Assembly (NCBI GenBank): GCA_963969395.1
Contig: OZ017802.1
Span: forward strand, 6,326,501-6,390,500
Direction: 5' to 3'
Source of the DNA: Pseudoscleropodium purum
Lineage: Eukaryota; Streptophyta; Bryopsida; Hypnales; Brachytheciaceae
DNA: 64,000 bases
A program made the translations under genes and the position numbers. This document shows positions 1 to 11,723 of this stretch, in pieces. The stretch's first letter is position 1. Every line of letters starts with the position of its first letter. The notes beneath the pieces are model-generated. The model searched no databases. It worked only from the letters and a program-made list of their open reading frames with translations, and was not told the DNA's origin.

Positions 1-244
1 TCTTTGCTTCTCAAGTGAGTACCAGCCTGCAGAAGAATGCTTTCACAATTAAGCTTAAGCACTCCACATATTACAAGATTCTCAACTAAAGGAACTAAGT
101 AGCCATAGCTTAAGACAGGGAAAACATCAGCTACAAAGGATATCCTGAGATAGACACTGGATGAAAGTTGTAGCATCAACATGGAGTTGTGACTAACAAA
201 TGATGACAATAGAATAAATTGAAGAATCAAGGTGATGTCTTGTG
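1..244. other. 3' flank of the left-most gene
   Basis: This stretch lies downstream of the proposed stop codon of the minus-strand gene that ends at 245. It is AT-rich and I see no coding signal on either strand. It may be the 3' untranslated region of that gene, or may hold a further exon if the possible donor near 369 is used. The window edge cuts off any further context. Confidence 0.3.
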
Positions 245-2754
245 TTACACTATATGGGACAGACAGGACGAACGCTTTCTACGAACTTTACTTCTAAATG
301 CCAAGACCATATGGTCAAAAACAGTGGAGACTGTGAATTCAAAATTTCTATTTAATAAATCCCATATACCGTTTAAGACATTGGTCCATCTTTTGCCACG
401 AGTACCAACTTCTTTGGGTCGATATGCGACTGTTCCTGAATTTGCACCCTGCTCACGTTCTTTCAAAGATTCAACAATGCTTGGTGCTCCAATTTTAGTT
501 TCCGCAGTCACACCTGTATTTATAAAATTTCAGATCGGGGAACACACGCGCATGTAGAATAAGCTGAAACAAATTGGACAACACTGTCGAAATGCAAAAT
601 ACTAGGTTCATCCATGAAGGTAGTTTATCCAACATCTCGGGCTCACCAAGTCACCAATTAGTCATCTAATTGCAAATTTTGGAAGCTCCGACACTATCAC
701 GTGAAACTACCTCAACATTGACAATCTACCCCAACGTTCAAATAGATTCCAGCAAAGAGAGTCCATGTAATTCAGTAAAGGAGAGATGAAATAGTAACCT
801 TCGTGCATTTTATTACATAAAGATGCGTCAGAGAAAGCCCAGGCATGCATATGTGAATCTGATCCTCCTTGACTCTTTCCACCATCACCTTCTTTCAGCT
901 TATCTGATCCTCCTATACTTGCTTCATGGACATCATAATTTGATCCTTTGCATCTTGATAATGTCTCTTTCAAGCGCATCTCTAGTCTTAAGATCCTGCT
1001 CTTCGTCACAGTGTCGTTGCTTGTCAAAATAAATTCCTCGTCACTCTAATCCATTCCTTCCACAATCACAATTGCTAACAAGGGGATGAATAAATTAAGT
1101 GAACATATTGATAGGACATCAATCGGGTCTTTGCATGAACATGCAAGAAGCACATTAATGATCAAGCCATGAGCGAACTTACAGCTCGAAATTAGTTAAT
1201 GCGTCAATTTTATCCAGCGTCACCGGTCTTGCCACTTTCTCCTTAGTTGAGGGAACTGGCCTATCAAAACGCTCTGAGAATTCACACTTCTACCACCAAT
1301 CATTTAAATATCTAAATTCAAAAGGCAGTATGCAGATAATATTGTCATTTAAGAAGTCTACAGTCTGCAAATCCTTTCCAGCCAACTTCATCCAGACTCG
1401 AAAAATTCCATTGATTATGTACTCAATGTGAGAATACAAACTTAGCATTCATGATCAAATAACACGTCTGCTCAATACTTAACATCGATAGTAACTTCCT
1501 GTAAAACAGCTACCACATATCTGTCAAATGTCTATACTGGGTTTACAAAGACTGAAGTATCGGAAGGTTCTTACCTGGACTGTAAACAGACCTCGGCCGT
1601 TTGATCCTTTTAGAATATGTACTGGTTCCATTGGGTTTCTCAACTTTCAACTCTGCAATTGAATCTACCTGAGAGGCAGCCTGTATCCACAATGCAATTT
1701 TTAAATCAACCATAGTGATGTGTTCTGATCAAACAAATCCCAATCAACTGATACTCAGAACGTTCTTGGAGAAAAAGTATTTGTATGAGAGAGCTCTGAC
1801 TAGTCTTAGTGCATGCATATTTAATTACGCAACTGTAAAGGAATCCCTCATCGTATCAGAATAACTCATTCCACATCTTGAACGGAATTCACTGCACCTC
1901 AGCATTTCTTTTCTCGCTGTCCAGAAGCATTCGCCACTGATCTCTCCATGTTTCTGCATCAAGAATACTAGCTTCTTCTGTCTTATCTGTATCAAGGAAA
2001 GCAGGTGGTGCTGAGGACTCCTAAAATGGAGGAACAGGAAAAGAGTATGATAAAAATGCTAGAAGCCGGTGATGGCAAGCATAATCAGTGAAATCATCAT
2101 CACCTAAGTCATACTTGGCCGCCTTTGTTGATGATAACAGATTCTGCACTAATTGCTGACTCCACTGAAGCTGGTAAGCATCTTCCTGTCTTTCTTCTGA
2201 ACTTTCTGTACGCACTCTTGCGCCGAATCGTCCATTTGGAAGTCGAATCTCATTGGCTAAACGTCGTTCAGTGGGGTTCTTGACAGCAGGTGGCTGAATC
2301 CCAAAGACATGCACCATAAGCACAAAGAAAATGTATTCGATTGAAGTACAATAGCAAAATTCCCACGAAGACATATAATAAATTAACAGTTTAAAAAGGA
2401 ATTAAAAATCAGAGCATGTTCGAGGATTCGAACCTTCTTGCCCTCCCCTTTGTAATTCCGACCATGAACCAATCTTTGATGACACTTTTGAACATAGTGA
2501 ACCAAAACACCATGACTATGAAACTGCTTCATCTCTCTGGCGTAATCAGGGTTACTCTCTAGCCAAGCAGTAACCTCTGCCGAGTCCACAATCTTTGTCC
2601 GACCCAAAGACTGCAACCACATCCATACTGGTTTCCATTTCTCAGAAACCGGTTTTCCACGATTGACAAGTAAATCACCATTGTTACTTAAGTCTCTGAG
2701 ACGCTTCTTTTTCTCAGAGGCAGGAGATTGCGCAGCTGATTGCTCACCGTCCAT
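245..2754 (-). CDS. Conserved-looking basic protein of unknown function, seven exons
   Basis: I do not recognise the family and assign no function. Proposed exons, 5' to 3' on the minus strand: 2434-2754, 2104-2293, 1898-2010, 1575-1680, 1183-1273, 799-1043 and 245-513. They total 1335 nt (444 aa), and the phases close at every junction. The start was chosen at 2754 because it opens a polar, Lys/Arg-rich N-terminus; an upstream in-frame Met at 2793 would add hydrophobic residues. Exon 1 encodes a compact Trp-rich region (residues about 38-95: KWKPVWMWLQSLGR, then WLESNPD, then HYVQKCHQR) that looks like a small helical domain. Later exons are charged, with KRIKRPRS near residue 235 and a predicted helix after DEEFILTSND. 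Basic clusters and the lack of a signal peptide suggest a nuclear protein (inference). A possible donor (GTATATG) near 369 means the last exon could be shorter and the C-terminus different. The junctions at 1273 and 1043 use weak-looking acceptors. Confidence 0.6.
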
Positions 2755-5279
2755 TAGAAATATAATCTGTATTGCCATAAAGAGACAAACCACATTAAAT
2801 TAAAAAAATTCTAAAGGCAAGAATTCAATTAGCAATGTTACCGAATTAAACCTCTGCTAGGTACCAGTACACTACCTTACCAAATGCGCTTGAACCATTT
2901 CAATTTTGCGAAAATTTGTAATAAGATGCATCACACGATTGCACGTGCGTACCAAGACACACGGACATCGACGAATAGGTGCCAGCAGCATAACGTTGAT
3001 GTATCAACAATATCCTAAAACCCTATCCAAATGGAGGGCTGTCATAGAATGTACAGGAGAAAGGAAGAGACTCCTCAAAACGACAAGAAAATAACCTCTA
3101 GCACAAATTAACCAATCCATACCATAGCATAAAAATGTCAACCAAGAGCAGCATCCATCTCGTTCTCATTTCTGATGAACACACCCCTAACCAATGCCAT
3201 TCTAATCATGAACCGATGCGAAAATAGAATTTTCCTTATGTTATTACATATCCCTATCATGACAAGAAGGCACTAAAACATCAGAAAAGCAGTGGCATGA
3301 GAGTCACAGAAACCCTACGTCAACCTTTCCCTGCAATTAACCAACGATGCCATTTCTTGAAAGTGATGTCCTACAGATGAAAACTTCAATGCAACAAACC
3401 TACAGACTTCTTTTAGCCACTCATACATCGATAAAGCATTATTTTCACCTTTTTCTTTCTCAATTACTTGTAGAGCATCACTTCCGCTCCCCGGAGAACC
3501 ACATTACAAATCCGCTATTGACTCCTCAAAACTTGCGATTCTCCAACACCTGAGTCATTGCGTCGGATCAGAAATATAGAATGTCAACAAAACTTTCAGT
3601 GTCCTTGCAAACTTGAGAAGTGGACTCAATTGACGAGCATCATACCGAAAAGGAAGAAACACAAAAGCGGACCAGTGATCGAGGAATTAAAGTAGAATGC
3701 CTGAGAACTGTTCACGGTTGCCCTAATCCTGCTCAACTCAACCTTGCTGTTGAGAAATACATACTTCCAGACCTCGTTAATATCACCTTCTCGACTATTA
3801 CATCGTCCGCTTCCGGCCGTTTGGAAGTACTCCTTAACTCTGTATTCCACTATCACACTCTGGCATATCTGAAATTGTATATAAATGTGATAGTATGGAG
3901 TTTGAAGTATGAAATGTTTTTTTTCCTTGTGACCCCAAGTGTTTCTCTAGAGTAATGCTTGAAGTGTCTACACAAAACTTTAAGTTACTATATCAAAATG
4001 TTGCAAAATCCAAAGGAGTACGTGCATTTCAGGTAGCAAAAGTTGAGACAATAGAAAAGTTTTAAATGAAACACTAGATGTAATCAAACATTCCACCACT
4101 TTGACAAGTGTAATGATTATCTAGAATTGAGATTCTCCTCCACAATACTCGTAATGATCGCTAATTTGAAGATCTTGAAATTTCAAATGTTCTTACAATG
4201 GTCGGTATTGATTTTGGTGTTTGAAAAGAATTTTCAAAGCAGTTCCAAGAAAACAGAGGTTAGTTGGCAATTTGAAAGTGAAGGAGTTCAAACATGAAAA
4301 GTAAACACATCCAAACAAATTTCAAAACAATTCTATAGCTTGAATTCATATAATATGAAAGGTCTAAATAATCTTCGTTATTTCATGACTTCATTCAATC
4401 TACACTATCCGCAATGATAGCCCCATTTCCACTAAAAAGTTGACAAAACGACCTTGTATAAGTCAATGCATAAGTCAAACCCTCCTAATAAAGAGTATGA
4501 GTGGCATAAATATGAGAAACTAAGCTTTGGCATTTCAATGGTTTATGCATATGAAGAGTTTGTTCACACTAGGTCTCATGATTATTTCCAACGAGACACT
4601 TCATCATGAAAAATATCAGGCAAATATAGAAGCGGGTGCTCAAAACCCACGTTGTACAAGGTTGAATGGATTGAACACCATCATTTTAGAGAAATTCAAA
4701 TATTTTGGAATATATTTGATATATATTGAACCATTTCAAATTGAAAGATGGATTTCATGTCCATTTTAGAACAATCACTATTGAAATGTGGAAAAAAAAT
4801 TGATTCACTTAATTTTAGAAATTGTAGTTCTAAGCCATTAAAAAATGAATAGATAATTAATAATAATAATTTTGGGTCAAATCTTGATAGAATTAACTTT
4901 AGAAATTTAAAACTTTAATTGCATTGTTTGATTTGAAACAACATAATGAAGGATACATGTAATTTAAATGCTTACAATTAATAACTTAAATCATAACTAA
5001 TATGCCTATTTTAAATTGCCTCAATTTGTTCAATTTTGTACACTTAGTAATGCAATTGGTAAAAATGAACATTTCTATTTGTAGCTAGGAATGAAATTTA
5101 TAGGTATTTAATTGTGAAAATACTATCATACTCAATAATAAAAGGCAAATTTTAGGCTTATTTCTTGGTTATGATGATATTATCTCAAACAAAGTTTTTG
5201 AGCATATACAATAAATGATCAAATTGTACCAATTTGGGTGTTAAACAAATGTTTTTTATCAAAAAAATATCATTGATTT

Positions 5280-5387
<108 letters not shown>

Positions 5388-5706
5388 ATTAAATTATTTC
5401 AATAATTCATTAATAAAATTATATTTCTCAAATTATATGGAGAGTTATGAAAAGTGATGCAAAATTACCTCGATAAATATTATAATGATCTTAAATATAA
5501 TCTAATACAACTTCAAATGAGGTTGATTAATTTTTAATTTACCTTTGTTTAAATTTGGTGGTATAAGGTCAAAAGATCCATTCAAAGCTAATTTTTGTAA
5601 TCATTTTTTATTTTATAATTTAATTATTTTAATTATTCTATTTTAAAATCATTAGATATATTCTAATTATGATTTTAAAATCAAAATTGGTTTAACCATT
5701 ATATGG

Positions 5707-5708
<2 letters not shown>

Positions 5709-5748
<40 letters not shown>

Positions 5749-5760
5749 GTATGTGTGTGT
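5709..5760. repeat. (AT)n / (GT)n compound microsatellite
   Basis: Alternating AT for about 33 bases passes into TATG/TGTG units. It sits between the first AT tract and the GC-richer dispersed repeat at 5880. Confidence 0.9.
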
Positions 5761-5879
5761 ATTGATGAACATAGGGTGCACTAGTGTAAAGAGACAAATA
5801 GACACAACTTGGCTTTGGAATTTTTGAGGTCATGTGACTAAAATCATGAAATAGATTACCATAAAAGTCATAAAATTAA

Positions 5880-6150
5880 GACTTGACATGGGCATGGAGT
5901 CACACAACTAAGGACCGCTTCACACATGGGCCCAAGGTTGAGAGTCCGTCGGCCTCCACCAATCAAAATTTTAAAAACCATGACTTTGGCCTCTTGCCCC
6001 TTCATACAAGGCGGCACAATCCAAAGTCCGTCGCCCTCCAAAGGGCCTACATGGAAGCCCAAGCTCCTACGTGGCAATGGCCTCACAACGGACTCTTGAC
6101 CAAAGTTTGGGTCGCCACTTTGTGGTGACCCAAACTTTAGTCGAGAGTCC
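5880..6150 (-). repeat. Dispersed repeat, copy A (inverted relative to 38.8 kb)
   Basis: About 220 bp of this segment match 38815-39040 in reverse complement with clearly high identity by eye. Shared blocks include the stretch with GGCGGCACAATCCAAAGTCC, the stretch with CATGGAAGCCCAAGCTCCTA, and the CGCTTCACACATGGGCCCAA end. It is GC-richer than its surroundings. No transposase ORF is visible, so it looks like a non-autonomous element. Strand is assigned only relative to copy B. Confidence 0.8.
6090..6149. repeat. Palindrome at the inner end of dispersed repeat copy A
   Basis: Arms of about 27-29 bases face each other around a short centre near 6119. The left arm contains CCAAAGTTTGGGTCGCCAC and the right arm GGTGACCCAAACTTTAG followed by TCGAGAGTCC. 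A third, related stretch (ACTCTTGCCCAAAGTTTGG) follows at about 6196. The arrangement suggests two repeat ends meeting head to head, or a terminal inverted repeat with a strong hairpin. Confidence 0.8.
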
Positions 6151-7847
6151 ATCAAATTGCTCATTTATTGCCCATTTATTGCCCATTTCTTTGGACTCTT
6201 GCCCAAAGTTTGGCCATGAACTCCCACGGCCTCTCGACTTGGTCAGCCTATGTGGAAGTGCCCCTAAAACCATGAAATGAATGTACATAAATGCATTCAC
6301 AACAACATGTATATTCCTTCATCTACAATTGCATTTTTATAATTTATTATATAGTATATAATGAAGTGTTATATTTCTTCAAATGAATAAAGGGAAATTG
6401 CAATTAGTTTTTTAATTTTTATCCTACGTACTTTTGTAATTCTTAAGATACAAAGTGATTTGAAATTTGATGCTTCAAGCAATGCAATTGAAATGTTATC
6501 AACAACTTTAAGAAATCTTGGTATAGTCACCAAACAAAACAAACTAAATGTGTAAATTATAAAACACTAGTGCATTGAAGTTTATATATTTAACAATAAA
6601 GTAATTCAAGAATAACTATTATTTGATTACCAAACATAAGCTTTTTTGTAATCTAATCTATAATAGCATATTGAAGTTTTTAAATTCAACAACAAAATAA
6701 GTCAAGAGTGTTAATTGAATACCCAATCTATTTTTCTATATACCAAAGTCTTATTGGTAATGTATTTTATAGTAACATTGATTCACTGATTGTAGAGTGA
6801 GAAACTAGGGATTCAATTTAACTTGAAGAGAGACCAAGTATTAGGAAAAATGTCCACCCAATGTTCAAAAAATATTTTTTCCTAATACTTCATCTCTCTT
6901 TTCACTTTTAATGACCTTTTATAAATATTTTTCTTTTTTAATTTCTATTTCTATTTGTAACTTCTAGTGTTGGTAAAATCTTAATTTAAGATATACAAGG
7001 ATATTTTATAATCTACACATACAACACCATTAAACCATGTCTCTTCATTTTATTTCTCCAAGATACTAAAAATTTTAACACTATTTGAATATTGAACACT
7101 TTCTTACTATTTTCTTTACAATTCTTTTGACTTTTGCAATCTCAATTTCAAATTTAAAACAATATTTAAAACAAAACCACCTTCTAATTTGCACCAAAAA
7201 AATAGAATTTTATTACAAAAGATTCTATTTGGAAGCATGCCCCAAATGGAGTAATGATTAGGTTTTTATTAAGGGTTCAGTAAGCCATGCAATGAGATAC
7301 CCTACGCAATGGTCAAATTTGGCATAACTAATTATGCCAATTTTATAAAAATGTGTCACATGTCATCTTGTGAATGGTGTGAGATAACATGAACCCCGAG
7401 AATCTGACGTGGAAATTCAATTTTGGGTGCTGAATCAGACCTTCACTCCCGGTATCTTTGGAAATGTCAAGCACCCAAATAAAACATTCCCGTGAAGGAC
7501 ATCGGCAATTCAAATTTTACCGCCACATTCAGGTTTGAACAATTAACCTCCCGCCATTCAACGAAGCCAAGTGCTCCGTCTGTATCGGTATTTATCATCC
7601 AAAAAACCGAGCATCCATCCTTAGCCCACGATTAGTTAAGATTTAAGATCCAGTACCGTTGATTAGAACACGTGGCAGCATCTCTTCATTAGAATTGGAA
7701 AAAGTTTATATTTGCTGTGTGCGTCACTAAGATAATCCATCTGAACGCAGTAAAGTGTGACTATACAGTATGAATCCCATTCATTTCTGTTTTCTCTTCT
7801 TGCGCACTCACTTGCATTTGCATTTTGCATTGATTTCCAGCTGCAGA

Positions 7848-8996
7848 ATGATGGAACTTCTTCATCATGTTTTGAAAGGTGACCTTGTCGAAGGGAGCAG
7901 GAATGCCGAGAGACGCCATCAAAGTACATAAGTCTTCGATAAAACTTGCATTTCACTTCAAATTCTAGTCTTCCGTTATTTGCGATTTGTATTTCAATTC
8001 TACACATGAACTTGGCATCCTAGATGCTGATGCTGCTGGGAAGCGGAATATTCTAATTTCACAATTTTTTCAATTGCGTTTTAGATTGGTTTACACTGCG
8101 TTTGTTTTTTCCAGTCTGTTTTAAAATGTTGCGGTCTCAAGCTGTAAGTGCTTATTCAAAGGTGTAGAGCGTTAATAATGTAGCCGGAAACACTGAACAA
8201 AGTACTGTGAATCAAGGTTCAAATTCTTACTGAATTAGTTGCGGGAGACACTGAATAGACAGTGTCTCCGGCTACATTAAGGTTCAAATTCTTACTGAAT
8301 TAAGGTTCAAATCTTACTGAATTAGTTGCGGGAGAGTCAAAATATTTCATCTTCTTGTAACTTGGAGCTCTAAAATTAATTCTCTCCTCCACAGACGGAC
8401 GAAACGTGAAATCAATCGTGCAGTTATATGAACGCTGCTCCGGTTCGAAGTCGATCCAGGAAGAAGGCAAGCAAGATCTTCAATCGGTAATTGAGGTGCA
8501 GCGGTCTCCCCGCCATACTAACATTCAGACAGTTCCGAAGAGTGTTACTCCCGTCGTGGAACTCCCGGTGGCATCTCCCAAGCACGGTGTTCTTGTGGAA
8601 GTCGCCGCGAAGAGTCCTGCTCCTCCACCAGAATCTAAGGCCAGCTCAGACTCCTCCACCAAAGATTTTCGGGGAGTGAAGAGAAAGTCGTCCAGTGTTC
8701 ACAACAAGGAGACAGTTCAGGCTATTGAGAATGCGAGCCATAAAATTGCTGAGTCCATAGACCGCATGCACACTGCCATTTCGCAGGTTGCAGCCGACGC
8801 CGTCAAGGAGCATGAGGTCTTCTTTCACACAGAATTGAATTACCTGAAGAAGCGAGACCGGCATGTATTCCGCAATCAACAGAACCTGATAAGCGCAATA
8901 AATGCCTTGACCGAAATCATCACAACGGGGATAAAAAAAACCGCACAGGCAGAGGATGGGAGCAAGGAGATAGTTGGTGGAGCAAGTGAAGACTAA
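7848..8996 (+). CDS. Small unknown protein with predicted helical C-terminus, two exons
   Basis: I do not recognise this family. Exon 1 is 7848-7878 and exon 2 is 8395-8996, with phase 1 at the junction, giving 633 nt (210 aa). Exon 1 encodes only ten residues plus one base. Its donor AG|GTGACC and the acceptor CTCCACAG in a pyrimidine-rich context support the join, which reads LHHVLK-D-GRNVKSIVQLYER. Residues about 35-95 are Pro/Ser/Val-rich and probably disordered. A basic GVKRKS motif follows near residue 100. From about residue 110 to 190 the sequence is rich in Ala, Glu, Lys and Leu and looks helical or coiled-coil (for example AESIDRMHTAISQVAADAV). A basic motif beside a helical tail resembles the C-terminal parts of some plant Myb/SANT-like proteins, but no DNA-binding domain is present, so this is only a suggestion. 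The intron carries a duplicated repeat block. An alternative is that translation starts at the ATG at 7851. Confidence 0.6.
8172..8336. repeat. Intronic direct and inverted repeat block
   Basis: A motif reading AAGGTTCAAATTCTTACTGA occurs three times (starts near 8215, 8280 and 8303, the third with one base missing). Two of the copies continue into AATTAGTTGCGGGAGA. Around them, AATGTAGCCGGAAACACTGAA near 8177 and AGTGTCTCCGGCTACATT near 8262 are inverted copies of each other, and GACACTGAATAGACAGTGTC inside is itself near-palindromic. The block lies wholly in the intron of the two-exon gene. Confidence 0.85.
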
Positions 8997-10343
8997 GGAA
9001 GTGACACGAGACAATTAATGCAATGGGGCCCTAGCTGAAACTATGATTGCCGGTCACTTTGCTATTCTTGAATTGAATTCTGCTTTTGATTACTGATCTT
9101 ACACAATGTAGTACGATCGTACGGTGAAGTTCAATCCTGCAATCAATTCTTTTTAGACTTGAGACAAAGATAGCCTTAGGTGTCTCACCGATCGTCGGTG
9201 ATTTTAAAAGCAGGAAATGATGGCTCGAACCGAATTTTCTAGTCCGAACTCGTTACTTTGAAGTGCCGAAAGTGCCGTGCCTGAATCATGTCGCTGTAAC
9301 GGATTTCTAGAATCGTCAGATGTCCTGATTAAACAGATGGAGAAGCTGTCAGTCTTCGATACATTCACATCATACATACACGAAATTTCCTGTAAGTATT
9401 TCTTGACTGATAAGCAAGAAAATTTCGTTGTACTATCATCAACCTGTTTACTTTTGGTTGAAATTCATCACATATTGTTTTGACCACCATGTGACAAACA
9501 AGTCTGATTAGCAGTCAGAAGAGTTTATTTCAAAAGAGTTCAAGGAATTTGTGACAAAACTAGTCAGAGTGACTAGTTCTCAATGCAATGAACGATTCTA
9601 AATTTAGTAATTTTCTGAAGAAGTCGTTATTATTTCTAAAAGCAGTAATGAATTTGTCCTTGCTTCAATTTGATTATTCTGTGAACTGAGGCCGGAACTG
9701 AGGCTGTATGTGATGATACGACTGGTGTTTGTAGAAAAAACATGGAGTGAATATTTTAGGATGTTTTAGTATCTATTAGCATCAGTTAAGCAATACCACA
9801 AGACGACAGGGAATATTTTATATTCATTTCTGGACTCAAATTCAAACTTTATTTCAATGTAATGGTAGTATAAAGCAAATAAATAAATAAAAATTCAGTT
9901 GAGCATAGGTAGGCTGTTGATTATTTATCCCTAAGGGATCCAAAATATTTTAATGTACTCAGGAAATTTCGGGTGGCTCAGTGGTTGTGCATGTAGTCAA
10001 TTTTTGGTCGGGTGTTCACACAATTTTGACACAAGTTGTGAACATGTAGTCCTAGAATTTTAATTTATTTTTTCCAATCAGGTGCATGTTGAAATTGAAA
10101 GTTACATTGCATAGATTTTTTGGGTAGGCAAGGTTATGAGGTAGCTTTGAGCAATATGAGCAAAACTTGTCTTCTACTTCTGAAATTTGATAGGTACTTC
10201 ACAAATCTGATGTAGGATGCAAAAGTCCAAAAAAACCCCACAAATAGTTAAAAAAACTCATTCTACGGAGGAGTTAAAGTATATTGTACAAATTTATAAG
10301 GTTCAATTTATAAAAAACACTCTTATTTTTCATATTTTTTTCA
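8997..10343. other. Intergenic region between the small gene and the integrase relic
   Basis: No gene is supported here. The first 150 bases are probably the 3' UTR of the gene ending at 8996. The remainder is AT-rich, apart from a tRNA-derived SINE-like segment near 9970. Short ORFs in this region lack any recognisable motif. Confidence 0.4.
9965..10075 (+). mobile_element. Possible tRNA-derived SINE fragment
   Basis: Positions 9974-9984 read TGGCTCAGTGG, which fits the consensus of the RNA polymerase III box A of tRNA genes. About 30 bases downstream, GGTGTTCACAC near 10011 loosely resembles a degenerate box B. The spacing fits a tRNA-derived SINE head, and no intact tRNA cloverleaf can be drawn. 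The 3' end and target-site duplication could not be defined, so the boundaries are approximate. Confidence 0.4.
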
Positions 10344-11723
10344 CTATTCTGAATAGTATCGCCCATTCTCGAATATCTTCCACAATGGATGGACGTTGTA
10401 CATCCTAAATATTGAGTCACAATCGAATTGGATTGCGGGAACAAATACTGCGTGTAGCGAGGCCACATGCCCTGGATTCCTGAATATCAAGAGTCTGACT
10501 TTTGCCAATACTGTAAACACATGCTTGTAGTACCACGTCAAGTGTGTCCACGCTTGCCTCCAAAACTTCTCAATGCGTTGTACAGAGTGTATGACGTAAT
10601 GAGCAACCTACTAATTGTACGTATATTTGCAAAAGACACAATGGAAATCAAATTACAAGGCATTGTTTGCCGATGATAGCAATGCAAATGTGGTTGTGGA
10701 CTAACAAGACTGTCAAATATACCCTATACACTCCAAGTCTCACACGCCTAGTGTCTTCCTCCAGTAGCACATATTCACTTGCAAAGTCGGATCGAATCCG
10801 CAAAGGGTGACCATACTTTTCCATGGCCTCCGAGTACGCCGAGAATATAGTCTCTGCGTGCTTGTCAGTTGAAACTTGCATCCTCACGACGAAGTGCGAT
10901 CCACTGTCAATGGTATTGTGTAGTCGAATCCTCCAAGGCGTCAATTTGTCAATTTATCGTATGCTGCATATAAAGCGATAGTGATGCAATAATGAATTAA
11001 ATAGAGCATTCATTGCCTTCCAATAAAAATGGTATCCAAGTAAACATGATTACAAAACATACAAAAAAGTAAGAAAGAAAAAACTACATGCATAACTCGA
11101 TCAATACGAACGATAGAGGGTTTCCAAATGTGTTACAGTCCATATTCCACATAACCATGGGCTCTGTAATGGTATACTGTCCACGAAACAAGTGCCCAAC
11201 CTGACGACGAGCCATCTGCTCTGGCTGTAGCTCCTTCAGTGCTTCACGAATCAATGATCGAGGCACTCGCAATTTCCGAAGCTTCAGAGGGCTTGAATAC
11301 TCCGAATTCCCCAGTTTGCTCCCGCACGTTGTAGAGGAATGTCGCTCTCGATTATAGTCTTTAGTTCATCTAAAGAAATCTTTGAATACACTCCATACCA
11401 ACCTGATTCTGATAGTTTACGAGTGAGGACGTTCCGACGCATATCCAGGGTAAGAGCAATGTGTGCAAAATTATCCCCTTCAATCAGTCGACGGTCCATG
11501 AACTCGCGGAGTGCATGCATGACTGTCCATGGTCACGACCAACTGTAGAAGCATGTGTGAACAACTGCGGTGATTGTTTGTAAGAAATCACTGAACTATC
11601 TACAAAATTGCATGATCTATCTATAGTTCCGTAACAAGAGAGGAGGGATAAAAGAAGGGACTCCAAAGGGATCCACCTTTGTAGGCCATTGATATTCATC
11701 CACGGCCAACATGGCTTTAGCAC
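10344..11723 (-). pseudogene. Decayed DDE (rve-type) integrase of a DNA transposon
   Basis: Fragments in different frames, in the right order on the minus strand, resemble proteins annotated as integrase core domain. First, an N-terminal helix-turn-helix-like region at 11284-11520 (FMDRRLIEGDNFAHIALTLD, then SESGWYGVYSKISLDELKTI). Second, 11084-11272 with SLIREALKELQPEQMARRQ and VMWNMDCNTFG, where the Asp is the likely first catalytic acid. Third, 10648-10944 with MQVSTDKHAETIFSAYSEAM and PLRIRSDFASEYV, giving the second Asp. Fourth, QRIEKFWRQAWTHLTWYYKH at about 10520-10580, giving the Glu, continuing to LHAVFVP and the end of the domain near 10344. A stop and a frameshift break the chain near 11284. 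The 11084-10944 gap is AT-rich and may be an intron or an insertion. The extreme N-terminus above 11520 is uncertain. Terminal repeats were not found. It is not a retrovirus-like pol, because no reverse transcriptase lies nearby. Confidence 0.7.
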
